DNA of 52,378 bases from Desulfobacca_B sp046538075 (GTDB taxonomy: Bacteria; Desulfobacterota; Desulfobaccia; Desulfobaccales; Desulfobaccaceae): positions 1 through 52,378 of the forward strand of contig JBKHJN010000019.1 in assembly GCA_046538075.1 (NCBI GenBank), given 5' to 3'. This document shows, in pieces, positions 1-8,448 of the stretch. The position numbers were made by a program, and so were the translations under genes. Below the pieces are notes generated by a model. The model was not told the origin of the DNA, did not search any database, and was given only the letters and a program-made list of their open reading frames with translations. Within the stretch, counting starts at the first letter, position 1; every line of letters starts with the position of its first letter.

Positions 1-483
1 GAGAATCTTATCCTCCAGAGTCGGCACTCCCAGCGGCCGCCGGCCGCCGTCTGCTGAAGGATGTAAAAGTTAGCGCGCCCTAGTCACAATCCCTTCTAAT
101 CAGGTCATATGACTGAGACAGGATGCAGGCCGCAGCGTGAGCGAACTCGATTCGGCCTCGTTACGCAAAGTGGCGGACGGCGACCCTCCCAAGTTATGGG
201 GAAGCCTGCCACCGGCGCCATTAGAAAACGGGAGCGTGGCGCTGGGCCGTCCGGGGGGTTTGGAGGCGGCATGTATCCAAAGAATCGTCAGAGAACCTGG
301 GAGACCCGGCAGGATGGGTTGGGCAGCAGGTAGCCTCAGCCCAAAGGAGGCAGGGAAATCATAACCTGCTTTCCTGTCCTGGCCGGGAGTCGGACCTGCC
401 CATAGTAGCGAGGAAGCGGCTAATCCCCGGGGAGCCAAGGGGCAGGACTTTGATCGTGTTTTCATCAAGAGAGAGAAAGCCGC

Positions 484-1331
484 TTGAACGAGAGTTCCAC
501 TACGGAAGAAGGGTTCAAACTGGAAATCGGTTTGCCCCTGAAAGTTTCTCGCTTGCGCTGGAAACTGGGCCGCCAGGCCAAGCAAGGGCCGCAGTTCCGG
601 TTCTACGCCCTGTATGATCGGATCTATCGACGGGATGTTCTGGAAACGGCATGGAAGCGAGTCTGTGCTGCCGGTACATCGGGTGTACATTCCCAAAGCC
701 AATGTGGCAAGTTGAGACCTCTGGGTGGTGTGATCTCGCCGTTGCTGGCGAATATCTTTTTGTACGAACTGGACCGGCAATTTTATGGCCCCAAGGGGCC
801 AGCCCGGGTGATCAAGGCAAAATTGGTGCGGTCTGCGGATGACTTCGTGATTCTGGCTCATGATATTGGGGACAGAATGACGAACTATGTCAATGGGGTG
901 CTGGGGCGTTGGGGTTGAGTTTGAACCAAGACAAGACACGTGTGGTTGACCTGCGGTTGGCCGGTGAACGCCTTGATTTTCTGGGCTTTACTTTTCGATT
1001 CGACCGGAGTGAATACGGCGACCGGCGCTATCTTAACATAGTGCCTTCGGCCCAGTCGATGAATCGAGTGCGGGCAAGGTTGCGTCTGATGACCCAGAGG
1101 CAAGTCCAACCATCTCCGGAGAAACTCATCGCCAAGATGAATCGTTTTCTCCGGGGCTGGCGGAATTACTTTAGCTTCGGGTATCCGGGCATGGCCTTCC
1201 GAGAGGTCAACTGGTTTGTGCAAAAACGGTGGCGTCGCTTTCTGACAACGCGGAGCCAACGGCACTGTAAGCAACTTGGCGGTACTTCGCAGTATCAGGC
1301 ACTGAAGGCCAAGGGGCTTATCTACCTGTGA
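484..1331 (+). pseudogene. Group II intron reverse transcriptase/maturase, fragmented
   Basis: Two reading frames carry consecutive pieces of one LtrA-type protein. The first (484-918, TTG start) has the N-terminal RT motif FRFYALYDRIYRRDVL, then jumps to GVISPLLANIFLYELD and the catalytic block, which reads SADDFVIL instead of YADDFVIL. A remnant of the expected YIPKAN motif sits in another frame near 690, so material is missing both after the AAGTSGV region and between LRPLG and GGVISPLL. A -1 frameshift near 900-915 leads to the second piece (909-1331) with LNQDKTRVVDL, the thumb/X domain and the maturase tail FLRGWRNYFSFG. About 280 of the usual 420-450 residues remain. Lost RT blocks, two frame breaks and the Tyr-to-Ser change argue for inactivity. 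Confidence 0.85.
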
Positions 1332-1383
1332 TATCAATGCCGTCAACTCCTTGCCAATGCCTGTGGCTGATGGATCATCGCAA

Positions 1384-1415
1384 AGCCGGAGGCGGTAGTT
1401 CCGCACGTCCGGTTT
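1384..1415 (+). ncRNA. Group II intron domain V
   Basis: The bases form the classic 32-34-nt domain V hairpin. A catalytic AGC triad lies at 1384-1386. The lower stem pairs GCCGGA with UCCGGU, an AC-type bulge follows the 3' upper strand, and the upper stem GCGG/CCGC carries a short loop. It sits about 50 bases after the maturase stop, as expected. It is the best preserved part of the element. Confidence 0.75.
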
Positions 1416-1520
1416 GACGAGGGGGCGCTGATGAGAGCATCTCATGGCATGGACTGTATTAGGTGCGTGCAACGAGGCGCTCCTAGCCATGATTTCTCTC
1501 TCAGCAGCGCTCTACTCTAC

Positions 1521-1835
1521 AGGCAATAATTTGTAACAACTAATAACAATAACTAACCATTGTAATATTAATTTTATAGTTTAATATCGGGCAAAATATA
1601 GTTATTAAAGCGAATAATAACTCAAAAAATATATAAATTAAAACATTTTGGTGGGTTTTTTTGGCAAAAGGATTAGCTAACTGTATATTTATATTACTTT
1701 GATCTCAAGCTGCAATGCTAGTTCCTAGCAGGCTAGTTATTAGGGAGAATAAGCTTTATTTCCAGGCTTTTAATAAACTTATTCCCTATTGATCATGCTG
1801 GAGGGTGACAAGGGCAACGAGCCCGGTGGGTAGCT
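1521..1835. other. AT-rich intergenic region with imperfect hairpin
   Basis: No gene is seen between the intron end and rlmH. The stretch is very AT-rich. It holds an imperfect inverted repeat at 1741-1753 and 1778-1788 (TAGGGA-GA-ATAAG against CTTATTCCCTA), which could be a transcription-end or leader structure for rlmH. No convincing promoter was picked out. Confidence 0.4.
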
Positions 1836-2309
1836 ATGCTTCAGGTCGTCGTCCTAATGGTGGGTAAAACTCGTACCGGTTTTATCCAGGAAGGAATGGC
1901 CATTTACCAGAAACGCCTGCGCTCCTATGTTAAACTGTCTCTGGTAACCGTGCGGGAAGAGAGGCCGCGTGCCGGGCTCACCGCCGAATTGATCCGGGAG
2001 CGGGAAGGAGCGCGGTTGTTGGCCCAAATACCCCGCCCGGCCCGGGTCGTGACCCTGGAAGTGGAAGGGGAACCGATTACTTCCGAGGGCCTGGCCCATT
2101 GGCTGACGGCCCTGGAAGAAGCTTCCTCAGCCCCGGTGGTCTTTGTGGTCGGCGGCCACCTGGGGTTATCTCCGGCGGTAGCCGCCAGGGCCGATCATCG
2201 CCTTTCTTTGTCCCGCTGCACCTTTACCCATGAACTGACTCGCCTTTTGCTTCTGGAGCAACTCTACCGGGCCATGACCATCCGGGCCGGGCACCCCTAC
2301 CACCTGTAA
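1836..2309 (+). CDS. rlmH: 23S rRNA (pseudouridine1915-N3)-methyltransferase RlmH
   Basis: RlmH is a SPOUT-class enzyme that transfers a methyl group from S-adenosylmethionine to N3 of pseudouridine 1915 in helix 69 of 23S rRNA, on assembled 70S ribosomes. The 157-residue length is standard for the family. The trefoil-knot cofactor site is visible as FVVGGHLGLS near residues 103-112, followed by FTHELTRLLLLEQLYRA. The C-terminal tail GHPYHL carries the conserved Tyr-His pair used in catalysis, with Leu where Arg, Lys or His is common. The ATG start follows a weak GGTGGG. The gene stands alone, convergent with the Nfu-type gene across a shared hairpin. The assignment is firm. Confidence 0.95.
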   Translation: MLQVVVLMVGKTRTGFIQEGMAIYQKRLRSYVKLSLVTVREERPRAGLTAELIREREGARLLAQIPRPARVVTLEVEGEPITSEGLAHWLTALEEASSAPVVFVVGGHLGLSPAVAARADHRLSLSRCTFTHELTRLLLLEQLYRAMTIRAGHPYHL

Positions 2310-2318
2310 ATTGTTATG

Positions 2319-2347
2319 GGGGAGCTAAATTTCTACTTTAGCTCCCC
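2319..2347. terminator. Bidirectional hairpin between rlmH and nfu-type gene
   Basis: A perfect 11-bp stem, GGGGAGCTAAA (2319-2329) with TTTAGCTCCCC (2337-2347), closes a 7-base loop. It lies ten bases after the rlmH stop and eight bases beyond the stop of the convergent minus-strand gene. There is no long T run on either side, so termination strength is uncertain, but position and symmetry fit a shared terminator. Confidence 0.7.
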
Positions 2348-2354
2348 TGTGAAA

Positions 2355-2573
2355 TCAAACCGCCTCTACGGCCTTGACTCCTGGCACTTCCTGGACCAAC
2401 AGCCTTTCAATCCCGTGCTTCAGGGTCATCTGGGACATGGGGCAGCCTTTGCAAGCGCCGGTAAGCCGGACTTTAACAATGCCGTCGTTGACATCTATGA
2501 GCTCGACATCGCCGCCATCCCGCTGCAGCAAAGGGCGCACTTTGGCCAAAGCTTTTTCGACTAAATCTCTCAC
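2355..2573 (-). CDS. NifU C-terminal (Nfu) domain Fe-S scaffold/carrier protein
   Basis: This 72-residue protein is a single Nfu domain of the kind that binds a labile [4Fe-4S] cluster at a dimer interface and passes it to apo-proteins. The cluster motif is CKGCPMSQMTLKHGIER, where the CxxC pair supplies the ligands, preceded by RPLLQRDGGDVELIDV, a typical start of the domain. There are no NifU N-terminal or ferredoxin domains, as in many anaerobes. The start is GTG with a strong AAGGAGG eight bases upstream. The gene is monocistronic as far as can be seen. It probably serves general Fe-S supply rather than nitrogen fixation, since no nif genes are near. Confidence 0.92.
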   Translation of the reverse strand: MRDLVEKALAKVRPLLQRDGGDVELIDVNDGIVKVRLTGACKGCPMSQMTLKHGIERLLVQEVPGVKAVEAV

Positions 2574-2678
2574 TAAAAATTCCTCCTTGAAACTTCTTTG
2601 CTTATTGAGATTTAAACATAATCACCATATTTGAAAATGTAAACCCCGGAAAACATCGATTTTGTAATTAAGTGAAAA

Positions 2679-3404
2679 CTATTCTAACTCATAAATAGCC
2701 TCAATTCTGGCGCTAATCTCCTTTTCGCCGACTTCGATGGGGGTTTCAGGGGGTCTCTCCATTTCAACCAAGGCCATGGCCTCCGCGCGACGTATTGGTG
2801 AGGGTCGCCTGGATACTTCGGTGGAAACCTGGTACAGGCGTTTAATCTTTAGGTGTTCGGCCTGGGCCAGGGCCTCCGCCAGGCGCCGGGCCTGCGCCAA
2901 GGCCTGGAGCGTGGCTTCCCGGGTTAACTCTTCCAAGCGGGAGTGCTCCCAATAAGGACCGCGCACGCTGGTAGCCTCATTTTGCAGCCCTAAATCAATG
3001 ATTTCCCCGATCCGGTTAGCATTTTTTAATTTAACCCGAAAAATGTGCTGGGCCTGATAGCCGGTAATTTTGGAGGGCTCCCCGCGCTTGGGGTAAGTGT
3101 GGATCGGACTCACTCCATAACCCATACTCTGCACCGATTCCTCTCCGGTCAGGGCCTTTTTTAGCGCGGACAGCAATTTTTCGGCCCGACGGGCATTCTC
3201 CTGGGCGGCTGCCTGAGCCTGGGGGGCCTCGGTTTGGATCATCAAGACCAGAATGGCCACATCCGGTCGGGCCAGCACCCGACCCGTACTCCCAATGCAG
3301 GCAGTGCGGCGATCGTTATCGATTTCTTTGGCGTTGCCCACTGTAGTGGTTAGGCCAGTAAGGAGCAGACAACCACTAATAACCAGCAGGAATGTTTTCC
3401 CCAT
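2679..3404 (-). CDS. Exported SIMPL-domain (DUF541) protein
   Basis: The protein has 241 residues from the ATG at 3404, which follows AAGGAG at good spacing; an upstream in-frame start at 3473 would add 23 residues ahead of the signal peptide and is less likely. Residues 1-23 form a signal peptide ending near VGNA. The mature part has the SIMPL layout: a conserved start at TGRVLARPDVAILVLMIQTE, a central helix-rich segment and the block SPIHTYPKRGEPSKITGYQA typical of the family. SIMPL proteins are periplasmic, oligomeric and of poorly defined function; some affect oxidative stress or outer-membrane integrity. It lies 82 bases after pdxA on the same strand and may share its transcript. Confidence 0.85.
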   Translation of the reverse strand: MGKTFLLVISGCLLLTGLTTTVGNAKEIDNDRRTACIGSTGRVLARPDVAILVLMIQTEAPQAQAAAQENARRAEKLLSALKKALTGEESVQSMGYGVSPIHTYPKRGEPSKITGYQAQHIFRVKLKNANRIGEIIDLGLQNEATSVRGPYWEHSRLEELTREATLQALAQARRLAEALAQAEHLKIKRLYQVSTEVSRRPSPIRRAEAMALVEMERPPETPIEVGEKEISARIEAIYELE

Positions 3405-3486
3405 AGCCTCAGTCTCCTTGTAAATTTTGAAATTATCAGGTCTTTTCATGGCCTTAACGTATTGATGGTTCAATTCTGGCGATGGC

Positions 3487-4533
3487 TCACCTCTTAGCCC
3501 GGTTGCGGGCGATCAGGGCGGCCAGGCGGATGGCCGCCTGCAGACTGCCGGGATCGGCCTGGCCAGTGCCGGCCAGGTCGTAGGCGGTGCCGTGATCCAC
3601 TGAGGTCCTAACTATCGGTAGCCCCAGGGTGATATTTACCGCTTTGCCGAAATATAGTAATTTCAATGGGATCAGGCCCTGATCGTGATACATCGCCACC
3701 ACCGCATCAAATTCGCCCCGCTGTTGCCGGACGAACAGGGTATCGGCCGGAAAAGGCCCGCTGGCCGGGATTCCCGCAGCCTGGGCTTTACGGATAGCCG
3801 GGGTGATGATGGCCGCTTCTTCAGTGCCAAAGAGGCCGGCCTCGCTGGCATGCGGATTCAAGGCCGCCACCCCGATCCGGGGCTGGCCCAGGGCAAAATC
3901 GGTCCTCAGGCTGCGGTCGGCCAGCGCCAGCAGGCGAAATAAATCGTCGATATTCAACCGGGAAGCAACCTCTACCAGCGGGCAGTGGATGGTGGCCAGC
4001 ACCACCCGGAAGCCATCCCCAGCCAGCATCATGGCCATGTCTTGCACCCCGGTGCGCTCGGCCAACAATTCGGTGTGGCCCGGATAATCATAACCGGCCA
4101 GATGCATGGCCGCTTTGCTGATCGGCCCGGTGACTATCCCGGCCACCGCACCGTTCAGGGCCAGATCAACGGCCCGTAGGATGAACTCCACCATCCGGGC
4201 CCCGCTGGCCGCAGTCGGATGCCCATACACCAGATCCGTCGGGGGCAACTGCGATAGGGCCAAAACGTCGATTACTCCAAACTGATATTGCCCCTCCCGG
4301 GGGTGGCCCACGGTCCGCAGGTGCAGATCAGGAGCGCACAGGGACAAGGCCCGCTCCAGAGCCGGAAGATCACCGAGCACCAGCGGTTGACAGATCTGGT
4401 AAATTTCCGGCTGCGCCAGGGTCTTGGCAATAATCTCCGGCCCGATGCCGGTCACATCTCCCATGGTGAGAGCTAAACAGGGCCGTGCTCTGGAGTTCAT
4501 GACCTGCACCCCACCAAGAGGCAGCCGCTCCAT
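3487..4533 (-). CDS. pdxA: 4-hydroxythreonine-4-phosphate dehydrogenase PdxA
   Basis: PdxA oxidises 4-phosphohydroxy-L-threonine with NAD(P) to an intermediate that loses CO2 and enters pyridoxal-phosphate synthesis by the DXP-dependent route, with PdxJ. Family motifs are in order: TMGDVTGIGPE near the N-terminus, YPGHTELLAE, ALNPHASE and MYHDQGLIPLK, which hold the three metal-binding histidines, and TSVDHGTAYDLAG near the end. Length (348 residues) is slightly long. Starting at 4533 gives a GGAGGGG ribosome site at good spacing; a second ATG at 4500 (MNSRARPCLALTMGD) after GGTGGGG would give the more usual N-terminus, so the start is open between the two. The gene is followed by the SIMPL gene on the same strand. 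Confidence 0.95.
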   Translation of the reverse strand: MERLPLGGVQVMNSRARPCLALTMGDVTGIGPEIIAKTLAQPEIYQICQPLVLGDLPALERALSLCAPDLHLRTVGHPREGQYQFGVIDVLALSQLPPTDLVYGHPTAASGARMVEFILRAVDLALNGAVAGIVTGPISKAAMHLAGYDYPGHTELLAERTGVQDMAMMLAGDGFRVVLATIHCPLVEVASRLNIDDLFRLLALADRSLRTDFALGQPRIGVAALNPHASEAGLFGTEEAAIITPAIRKAQAAGIPASGPFPADTLFVRQQRGEFDAVVAMYHDQGLIPLKLLYFGKAVNITLGLPIVRTSVDHGTAYDLAGTGQADPGSLQAAIRLAALIARNRAKR

Positions 4534-4728
4534 ATATGCACCCCTCCATGCACTTGCAACTCAGACACAGGGAAAAGTTCAACTTTCATGTTTGACCTCT
4601 AGATAGATTTTAAGGTCTTATTATAGCTTATTCCTTTCCTGGCTAGGATATATTTCTGGCTCAAGCCGTGCAGGGTGAGCTCTGGCCTAAAAGATGTCCG
4701 GTTATCTTTTCAGACCGCGCAATTCACC

Positions 4729-4757
4729 TTGCCATCTGAAAAAATAATTAATAATAT
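4729..4757 (+). promoter_or_regulatory. Possible sigma-70 promoter for proC
   Basis: TTGCCA (4729-4734) and TAATAT (4752-4757) are separated by 17 bases and lie about 50 bases ahead of the proC start. Match to consensus is moderate. Confidence 0.35.
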
Positions 4758-4809
4758 AGGAAACTTGGGAAATGGATGGATTAGAGTGTCAGAAGGGGGA
4801 GGGTTTGGT

Positions 4810-5634
4810 ATGAGAATCGGAAAATGGTTAGGGATTATTGGCTTAGGTAATATGGGGGAGGCGTTGCTCAAGGGTTGGCTCCAGGCGGGCCTGACCCTTC
4901 CGGAGCAGGTCAAGGTTTTTGATCTCTCCCCGGAGCGCCGGGAACTGGCCCGCCAGCAATACCGGGTGCAGATTGCCACCGACAACCTTGAACTGGTCCG
5001 GACCACGGAGATCTTGCTGCTGGCCGTCAAGCCCCAGGGGATGGCCAAAGTATTGGCCGAAATCCGCCCCCAGATTAAGGACACTCACCTTGTCATTTCT
5101 ATTGCCGCGGGCCTACCCATTAATTTCCTGGAAGAATTTCTCCCCCAGGCCCGAATTATCCGGGTGATGCCCAACACCCCCACCATGGTGCAGGCCGGGA
5201 TGGCGGCCCTGGCGCCGGGGAGCCGGGCCCGTGCCGAGGATTTGCAATTGACCCTGCAGCTTTTTCAAGCTGTAGGCCAGGCCGTGGTAGTGCAGGAAAA
5301 ACACCTGGACGCGGTTACCGGCCTGAGCGGCAGCGGTCCGGCCTATGTCCTAATGTTTTTGGAAGCCCTGGCGGATGGCGGGGTCAAGATGGGTCTGACT
5401 CGTGACACCGCCCTGCTGCTGGCCGGCCAGACCCTGCTGGGCACCGCCCAACTCCTGTTCCAATCCCAGAAGCACCCTGCCCAGCTCAAAGACATGGTGA
5501 CTTCGCCAGGCGGCACTACCATTGCCGGGTTGCATGTGCTGGAACAGGGGGGCTTCCGGGGGTTGGTGATGAGTGCAGTCGAAGCCGCCACCCGGCGGGC
5601 CCAGGAGCTGGGCCAGGCCAGTCCGAACCCATAG
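4810..5634 (+). CDS. proC: Pyrroline-5-carboxylate reductase ProC
   Basis: ProC reduces 1-pyrroline-5-carboxylate to L-proline with NAD(P)H, the last step of proline synthesis. The 274-residue product starts at the ATG at 4810, behind a purine-rich GAAGGGGGAGGG; an upstream in-frame codon at 4675 would add an unrelated 45-residue leader. The N-terminal Rossmann motif GIIGLGNMGEALLKG, the AVKPQGM strand and the C-terminal signature block SGSGPAYVLMFLEALADGG with VTSPGGTT are all present. The C-terminal helices that form the dimeric active site are complete. It is divergent from pdxA and convergent with the propeptide-only gene. It looks like an ordinary single-gene unit. Confidence 0.96.
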   Translation: MRIGKWLGIIGLGNMGEALLKGWLQAGLTLPEQVKVFDLSPERRELARQQYRVQIATDNLELVRTTEILLLAVKPQGMAKVLAEIRPQIKDTHLVISIAAGLPINFLEEFLPQARIIRVMPNTPTMVQAGMAALAPGSRARAEDLQLTLQLFQAVGQAVVVQEKHLDAVTGLSGSGPAYVLMFLEALADGGVKMGLTRDTALLLAGQTLLGTAQLLFQSQKHPAQLKDMVTSPGGTTIAGLHVLEQGGFRGLVMSAVEAATRRAQELGQASPNP

Positions 5635-5706
5635 CCGCCCGAAGTTTTAGCTGGGGCAGCGCAAAGCCCGGCATATCGGTCCAGGGAACCTCGCGGCCGG
5701 CAGCGT

Positions 5707-6132
5707 TTACTTCCGGGGCTGGGGCGGGGTCACCGGCCGGGGAATGCTGACCTTATAATTGGGATGGGCGGCCTGGACCGACGGTTGTTCCTGGAGCCAG
5801 TTAATGGCCTCCTGGAGTTGGGCTTGTTGGGCGGCCTCTCCCTCCACCACCGGTAGCTGAAAGAGATAAAGGCAATATTCCGGAATCTGTGGCCCCACCT
5901 GGGCCTGGAGCTGGGCCGCCAGTTTATGAACCTCCTCTTCCGGCGTCCCCGGCTTGACCTGCACCATCACCTGCCCGGGAATAAACTCCATCGGCGCAGC
6001 AATATCAGGTTTCTTCTCTTCGCTGTCCATCGGCTCGGCATGAATTACCGCGTCCAGCCCCCCAGCTGCCAGGAGTACGAGGACGATCAGCCCAACCCGG
6101 ACCTTACCCAGTACCGATGCATGGCAAGACAT
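5707..6132 (-). CDS. Exported stand-alone subtilase-type propeptide protein
   Basis: This 141-residue protein has a signal peptide (residues about 10-35, ending near VIHA) followed by one domain that matches the propeptide of the neighbouring subtilase at 6247-8448. Shared blocks are FIPGQVMVQVKPGTPEE against YVPGEVIVQLKQGTPKQ, GPQIPEYCLYLFQLP against KGHIPEYSLFLIALP, and AAHPNYKVSIPRP against AAFPNTLFSIPRP. No catalytic domain follows. The start at 6132 has AAAGGAGG five bases upstream; an ATG at 6153 overlaps that site and is unlikely. Propeptides of S8 proteases act as folding helpers and tight inhibitors, so a free copy may inhibit or fold the adjacent proteases; that role is inference. 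It ends in a proline-rich tail and lies 114 bases after the protease gene. Confidence 0.8.
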   Translation of the reverse strand: MSCHASVLGKVRVGLIVLVLLAAGGLDAVIHAEPMDSEEKKPDIAAPMEFIPGQVMVQVKPGTPEEEVHKLAAQLQAQVGPQIPEYCLYLFQLPVVEGEAAQQAQLQEAINWLQEQPSVQAAHPNYKVSIPRPVTPPQPRK

Positions 6133-6246
6133 GTTATCCTCCTTTTTTTCCAAAACAAACCCCCCTCCCGGCCCAGCTTCCCAAAAGAGCAGTCAGGCCG
6201 GAAGGGGACACGTCATTGCCTGTAAATTGGCAATCCGAGGGCCTGA

Positions 6247-8448
6247 TTATCCGCCGCCCGGTGAGGTGGTTTGAAGTAGATTTTTTTGGGTTACATTGGC
6301 CCCGGTAATATCGGCAATATACCAATACTCACCCGTGCCGGTGGCACTCTGGACCGGGATTGTCGCCTTCAGGGTGGAGCCGTAGTAGAGATAAGCTATG
6401 GCTCGAGGATTAGTTTTTCCTTTTACTATCTTATATTTTCCCCACTCATAATAAAGATCGTTGATATTGTCCAGCCGGGCCCAAACCTTGTAGGTCCCAC
6501 CCAGGTCTTTACTGATGACAAAGTTGTCGCAGGGGGTGGTATAATCAGTGGCCCCTGTGGTCAGCGCGGCATAGGGGTTGGCGCCCAGGTCGCCGCGATA
6601 GATATCGCTGATGGTATTGGTGGTATAAGAGGTTGAGGGAAAACTAGGATGGTACAGCCGACTGAGGAAAAAGGTGCCGGCCGCCTCATCCCAATTATAG
6701 GGATACCAGGAGGGTTTACTGGGGTAAGTATAGTAGGCATCATAATATCCCGGGTGCCAGGAGTGCCATTGGATCAGAATGCTCCACTGGCCCGCCGGCC
6801 GTTTCTGGTTAAGCATTACTGGATAATACAAGTCCATAATCTTGCCCGCCCTAGCAGCCTGGGAATAATTGTAGGGGCTGAACCCGGCCTTGGTGAAATT
6901 CAAGCGGTATTTTTTGCCCCCAGTCAACCCGGTCGCGGTGAACATCCCGGCGTAGTTGGAGTAAACAGTTTTTACCAATGTGGTGCCAAGGTAGACTTTC
7001 ACTGCTGCCCGGGGCAACGGTTGGCCGGTCTGACCATTGTAGACTATCCCGCACACGCCGGTCTTGCTCAGACCCAACGCCTTCATCAAATCCACCCGAC
7101 GTTCCGCGCTTGGGAAACCCATATGGGCATAGACATCTCGGCCGGTAGATATCAGTCTTGATTGCACCTGATCCAGAGTATAGCTGGTGTATTTGGCCCA
7201 TACCCGGGCAAGGGCGCCCGCCGCCAGCGGACAGGACATGGAGGTACCGCCCATCCTCACGGCGCCGCCGCCGGGAGCGCAGGACAGGATGTTCCACCCC
7301 GGGGCAACGACATCAACAAAGGTATAGTTATAAGTGGTGCCCCCGGCCGTGCCCACGTCATAGTTGCTGAAGTAGGCCCGGCAGTCCACCTCCTGGGTGG
7401 CCCCGACCGTGAACGAATTGGGGAACCAGGCCGGCACCGGCCGATATTTGGAGCTTGCCTGGTAATAAAAGAGATAAATGTTGCTTTCATTGCCGGCCGC
7501 CACACAGACAACTTTGCCCGCATTGACCGTATCATCGATTACCTTTTTGAAGGTGTTGTAATCGCTGGCCCCTTCTTCCATGTAACCGCCCAGGCTGAGA
7601 CTAAGGATCTTGACGTTAGTATTTTCCCGGGCTTCGATAATTCCCTCCATGATATTGAAGAAGCTGCCGCTGCCATAGATATCCAGCACCCGCACGGCAT
7701 AGATCTTGCTGGTCGGCGAGATGCCTAAGATCATTTTGACGGTGCCGGATCTACCAGCCGCAATCCCGGCGCAATGGGTCCCATGACCATTGGCGTCCAT
7801 GGGATCATTGTCCATCTCCACATAATCATAACCCTTGAGCACCTTGCCTATCAGATCCGGATGGGTATAGTCCACCCCGGTATCAATGATGGCAATGCCC
7901 GGAGCAGCCGCCGGGGGCGCGCCGGCATAGTGGTATTTCACCCGGTCCAGATGCCATTGGTAGTTCTGGAGGACATTGTCAACCTTTGCGCTGCCTGGCT
8001 CTGGAGCCGCCTTAGCCTGTTCTTTCACCTTGGGAGATTTAGCTGGGATTACCCCCGGGCGCGGGATACTGAATAAGGTATTGGGAAAGGCCGCGACCAC
8101 CTGGGGATTTATCTTCAAGGAGGTCATGGCCGCTTCGACCTGGCCCTTCACCGGCGACTTGCCCGGCACCCGTGGAAGCGCAATGAGAAAGAGGGAATAT
8201 TCTGGTATATGTCCCTTCACCTCGCCCTGTAACTGCGTGGCCAGGGATTCCGCCAGCTGTTTTGGGGTTCCTTGCTTAAGTTGGACAATGACTTCCCCGG
8301 GCACGTACTCCCCCGGTTCCGCCACGTAACATTTCTTCCCGCCGATCACCATCATCTTGGCGACAGCCACCCCTCCCAGGGCCAGGATCAGCGAGATGGC
8401 CAGCCCTAATGCCAGACCAGCCCGGTAAGTATTTTTGACCCCTTTCAT
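6247..8448 (-). CDS. Exported subtilisin-family (S8) serine protease
   Basis: The 733-residue protein has a signal peptide (1-30, ending VAVA), a propeptide (about 47-130), a proline-rich linker, an S8 catalytic domain (about 165-455), a carboxypeptidase-regulatory-like beta domain (about 463-535, GIVYNGQTGQPLPRAAVKVY) and a Tyr/Trp-rich C-terminal region of about 200 residues that I do not recognise. The catalytic triad is visible: Asp189 in IIDTGVDYTHPDL, His222 in NGHGTHCAG and Ser403 in GGTSMSCPLAAG, with the oxyanion Asn in VAAGNES near 320. Start has GGAGGAG six bases upstream. It is probably secreted or surface-held, like fervidolysin-type proteases. It is followed by the propeptide-only gene, which resembles its own pro-region. 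Confidence 0.93.
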   Translation of the reverse strand: MKGVKNTYRAGLALGLAISLILALGGVAVAKMMVIGGKKCYVAEPGEYVPGEVIVQLKQGTPKQLAESLATQLQGEVKGHIPEYSLFLIALPRVPGKSPVKGQVEAAMTSLKINPQVVAAFPNTLFSIPRPGVIPAKSPKVKEQAKAAPEPGSAKVDNVLQNYQWHLDRVKYHYAGAPPAAAPGIAIIDTGVDYTHPDLIGKVLKGYDYVEMDNDPMDANGHGTHCAGIAAGRSGTVKMILGISPTSKIYAVRVLDIYGSGSFFNIMEGIIEARENTNVKILSLSLGGYMEEGASDYNTFKKVIDDTVNAGKVVCVAAGNESNIYLFYYQASSKYRPVPAWFPNSFTVGATQEVDCRAYFSNYDVGTAGGTTYNYTFVDVVAPGWNILSCAPGGGAVRMGGTSMSCPLAAGALARVWAKYTSYTLDQVQSRLISTGRDVYAHMGFPSAERRVDLMKALGLSKTGVCGIVYNGQTGQPLPRAAVKVYLGTTLVKTVYSNYAGMFTATGLTGGKKYRLNFTKAGFSPYNYSQAARAGKIMDLYYPVMLNQKRPAGQWSILIQWHSWHPGYYDAYYTYPSKPSWYPYNWDEAAGTFFLSRLYHPSFPSTSYTTNTISDIYRGDLGANPYAALTTGATDYTTPCDNFVISKDLGGTYKVWARLDNINDLYYEWGKYKIVKGKTNPRAIAYLYYGSTLKATIPVQSATGTGEYWYIADITGANVTQKNLLQTTSPGGG

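Larger units (their letters stand above)
72..1520 (+). mobile_element. Degenerate group II intron
   Basis: A broken intron-encoded reverse transcriptase (484-1331) is followed by a recognisable catalytic domain V (1384-1415). A domain VI then has two arms, 1425-1437 and 1496-1510, that can pair around a loop of about 60 bases. The 3' end fits CTCTACTCTAC at 1510-1520, a usual group II ending. The 5' end is uncertain: GCGCGCCC at 72 resembles the GUGYG start with a change. About 1.45 kb remains, shorter than an intact element with a full protein. A hairpin, GCGGCC-GCC-GGCCGC at 33-47, lies just upstream, and some group II introns insert beside such stems. The element looks dead for retrohoming; whether the RNA still folds is unknown. 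Confidence 0.7.

Noticed and set aside
885..1490. 201-codon open frame on the minus strand of the intron
   Set aside because: It is antisense to the reverse-transcriptase remnants and domain V, has no recognisable domain and no ribosome site.
7162..7728. 188-codon plus-strand frame inside the first subtilase gene
   Set aside because: It is the shadow of a GC-rich catalytic domain whose triad and length are certain on the other strand.
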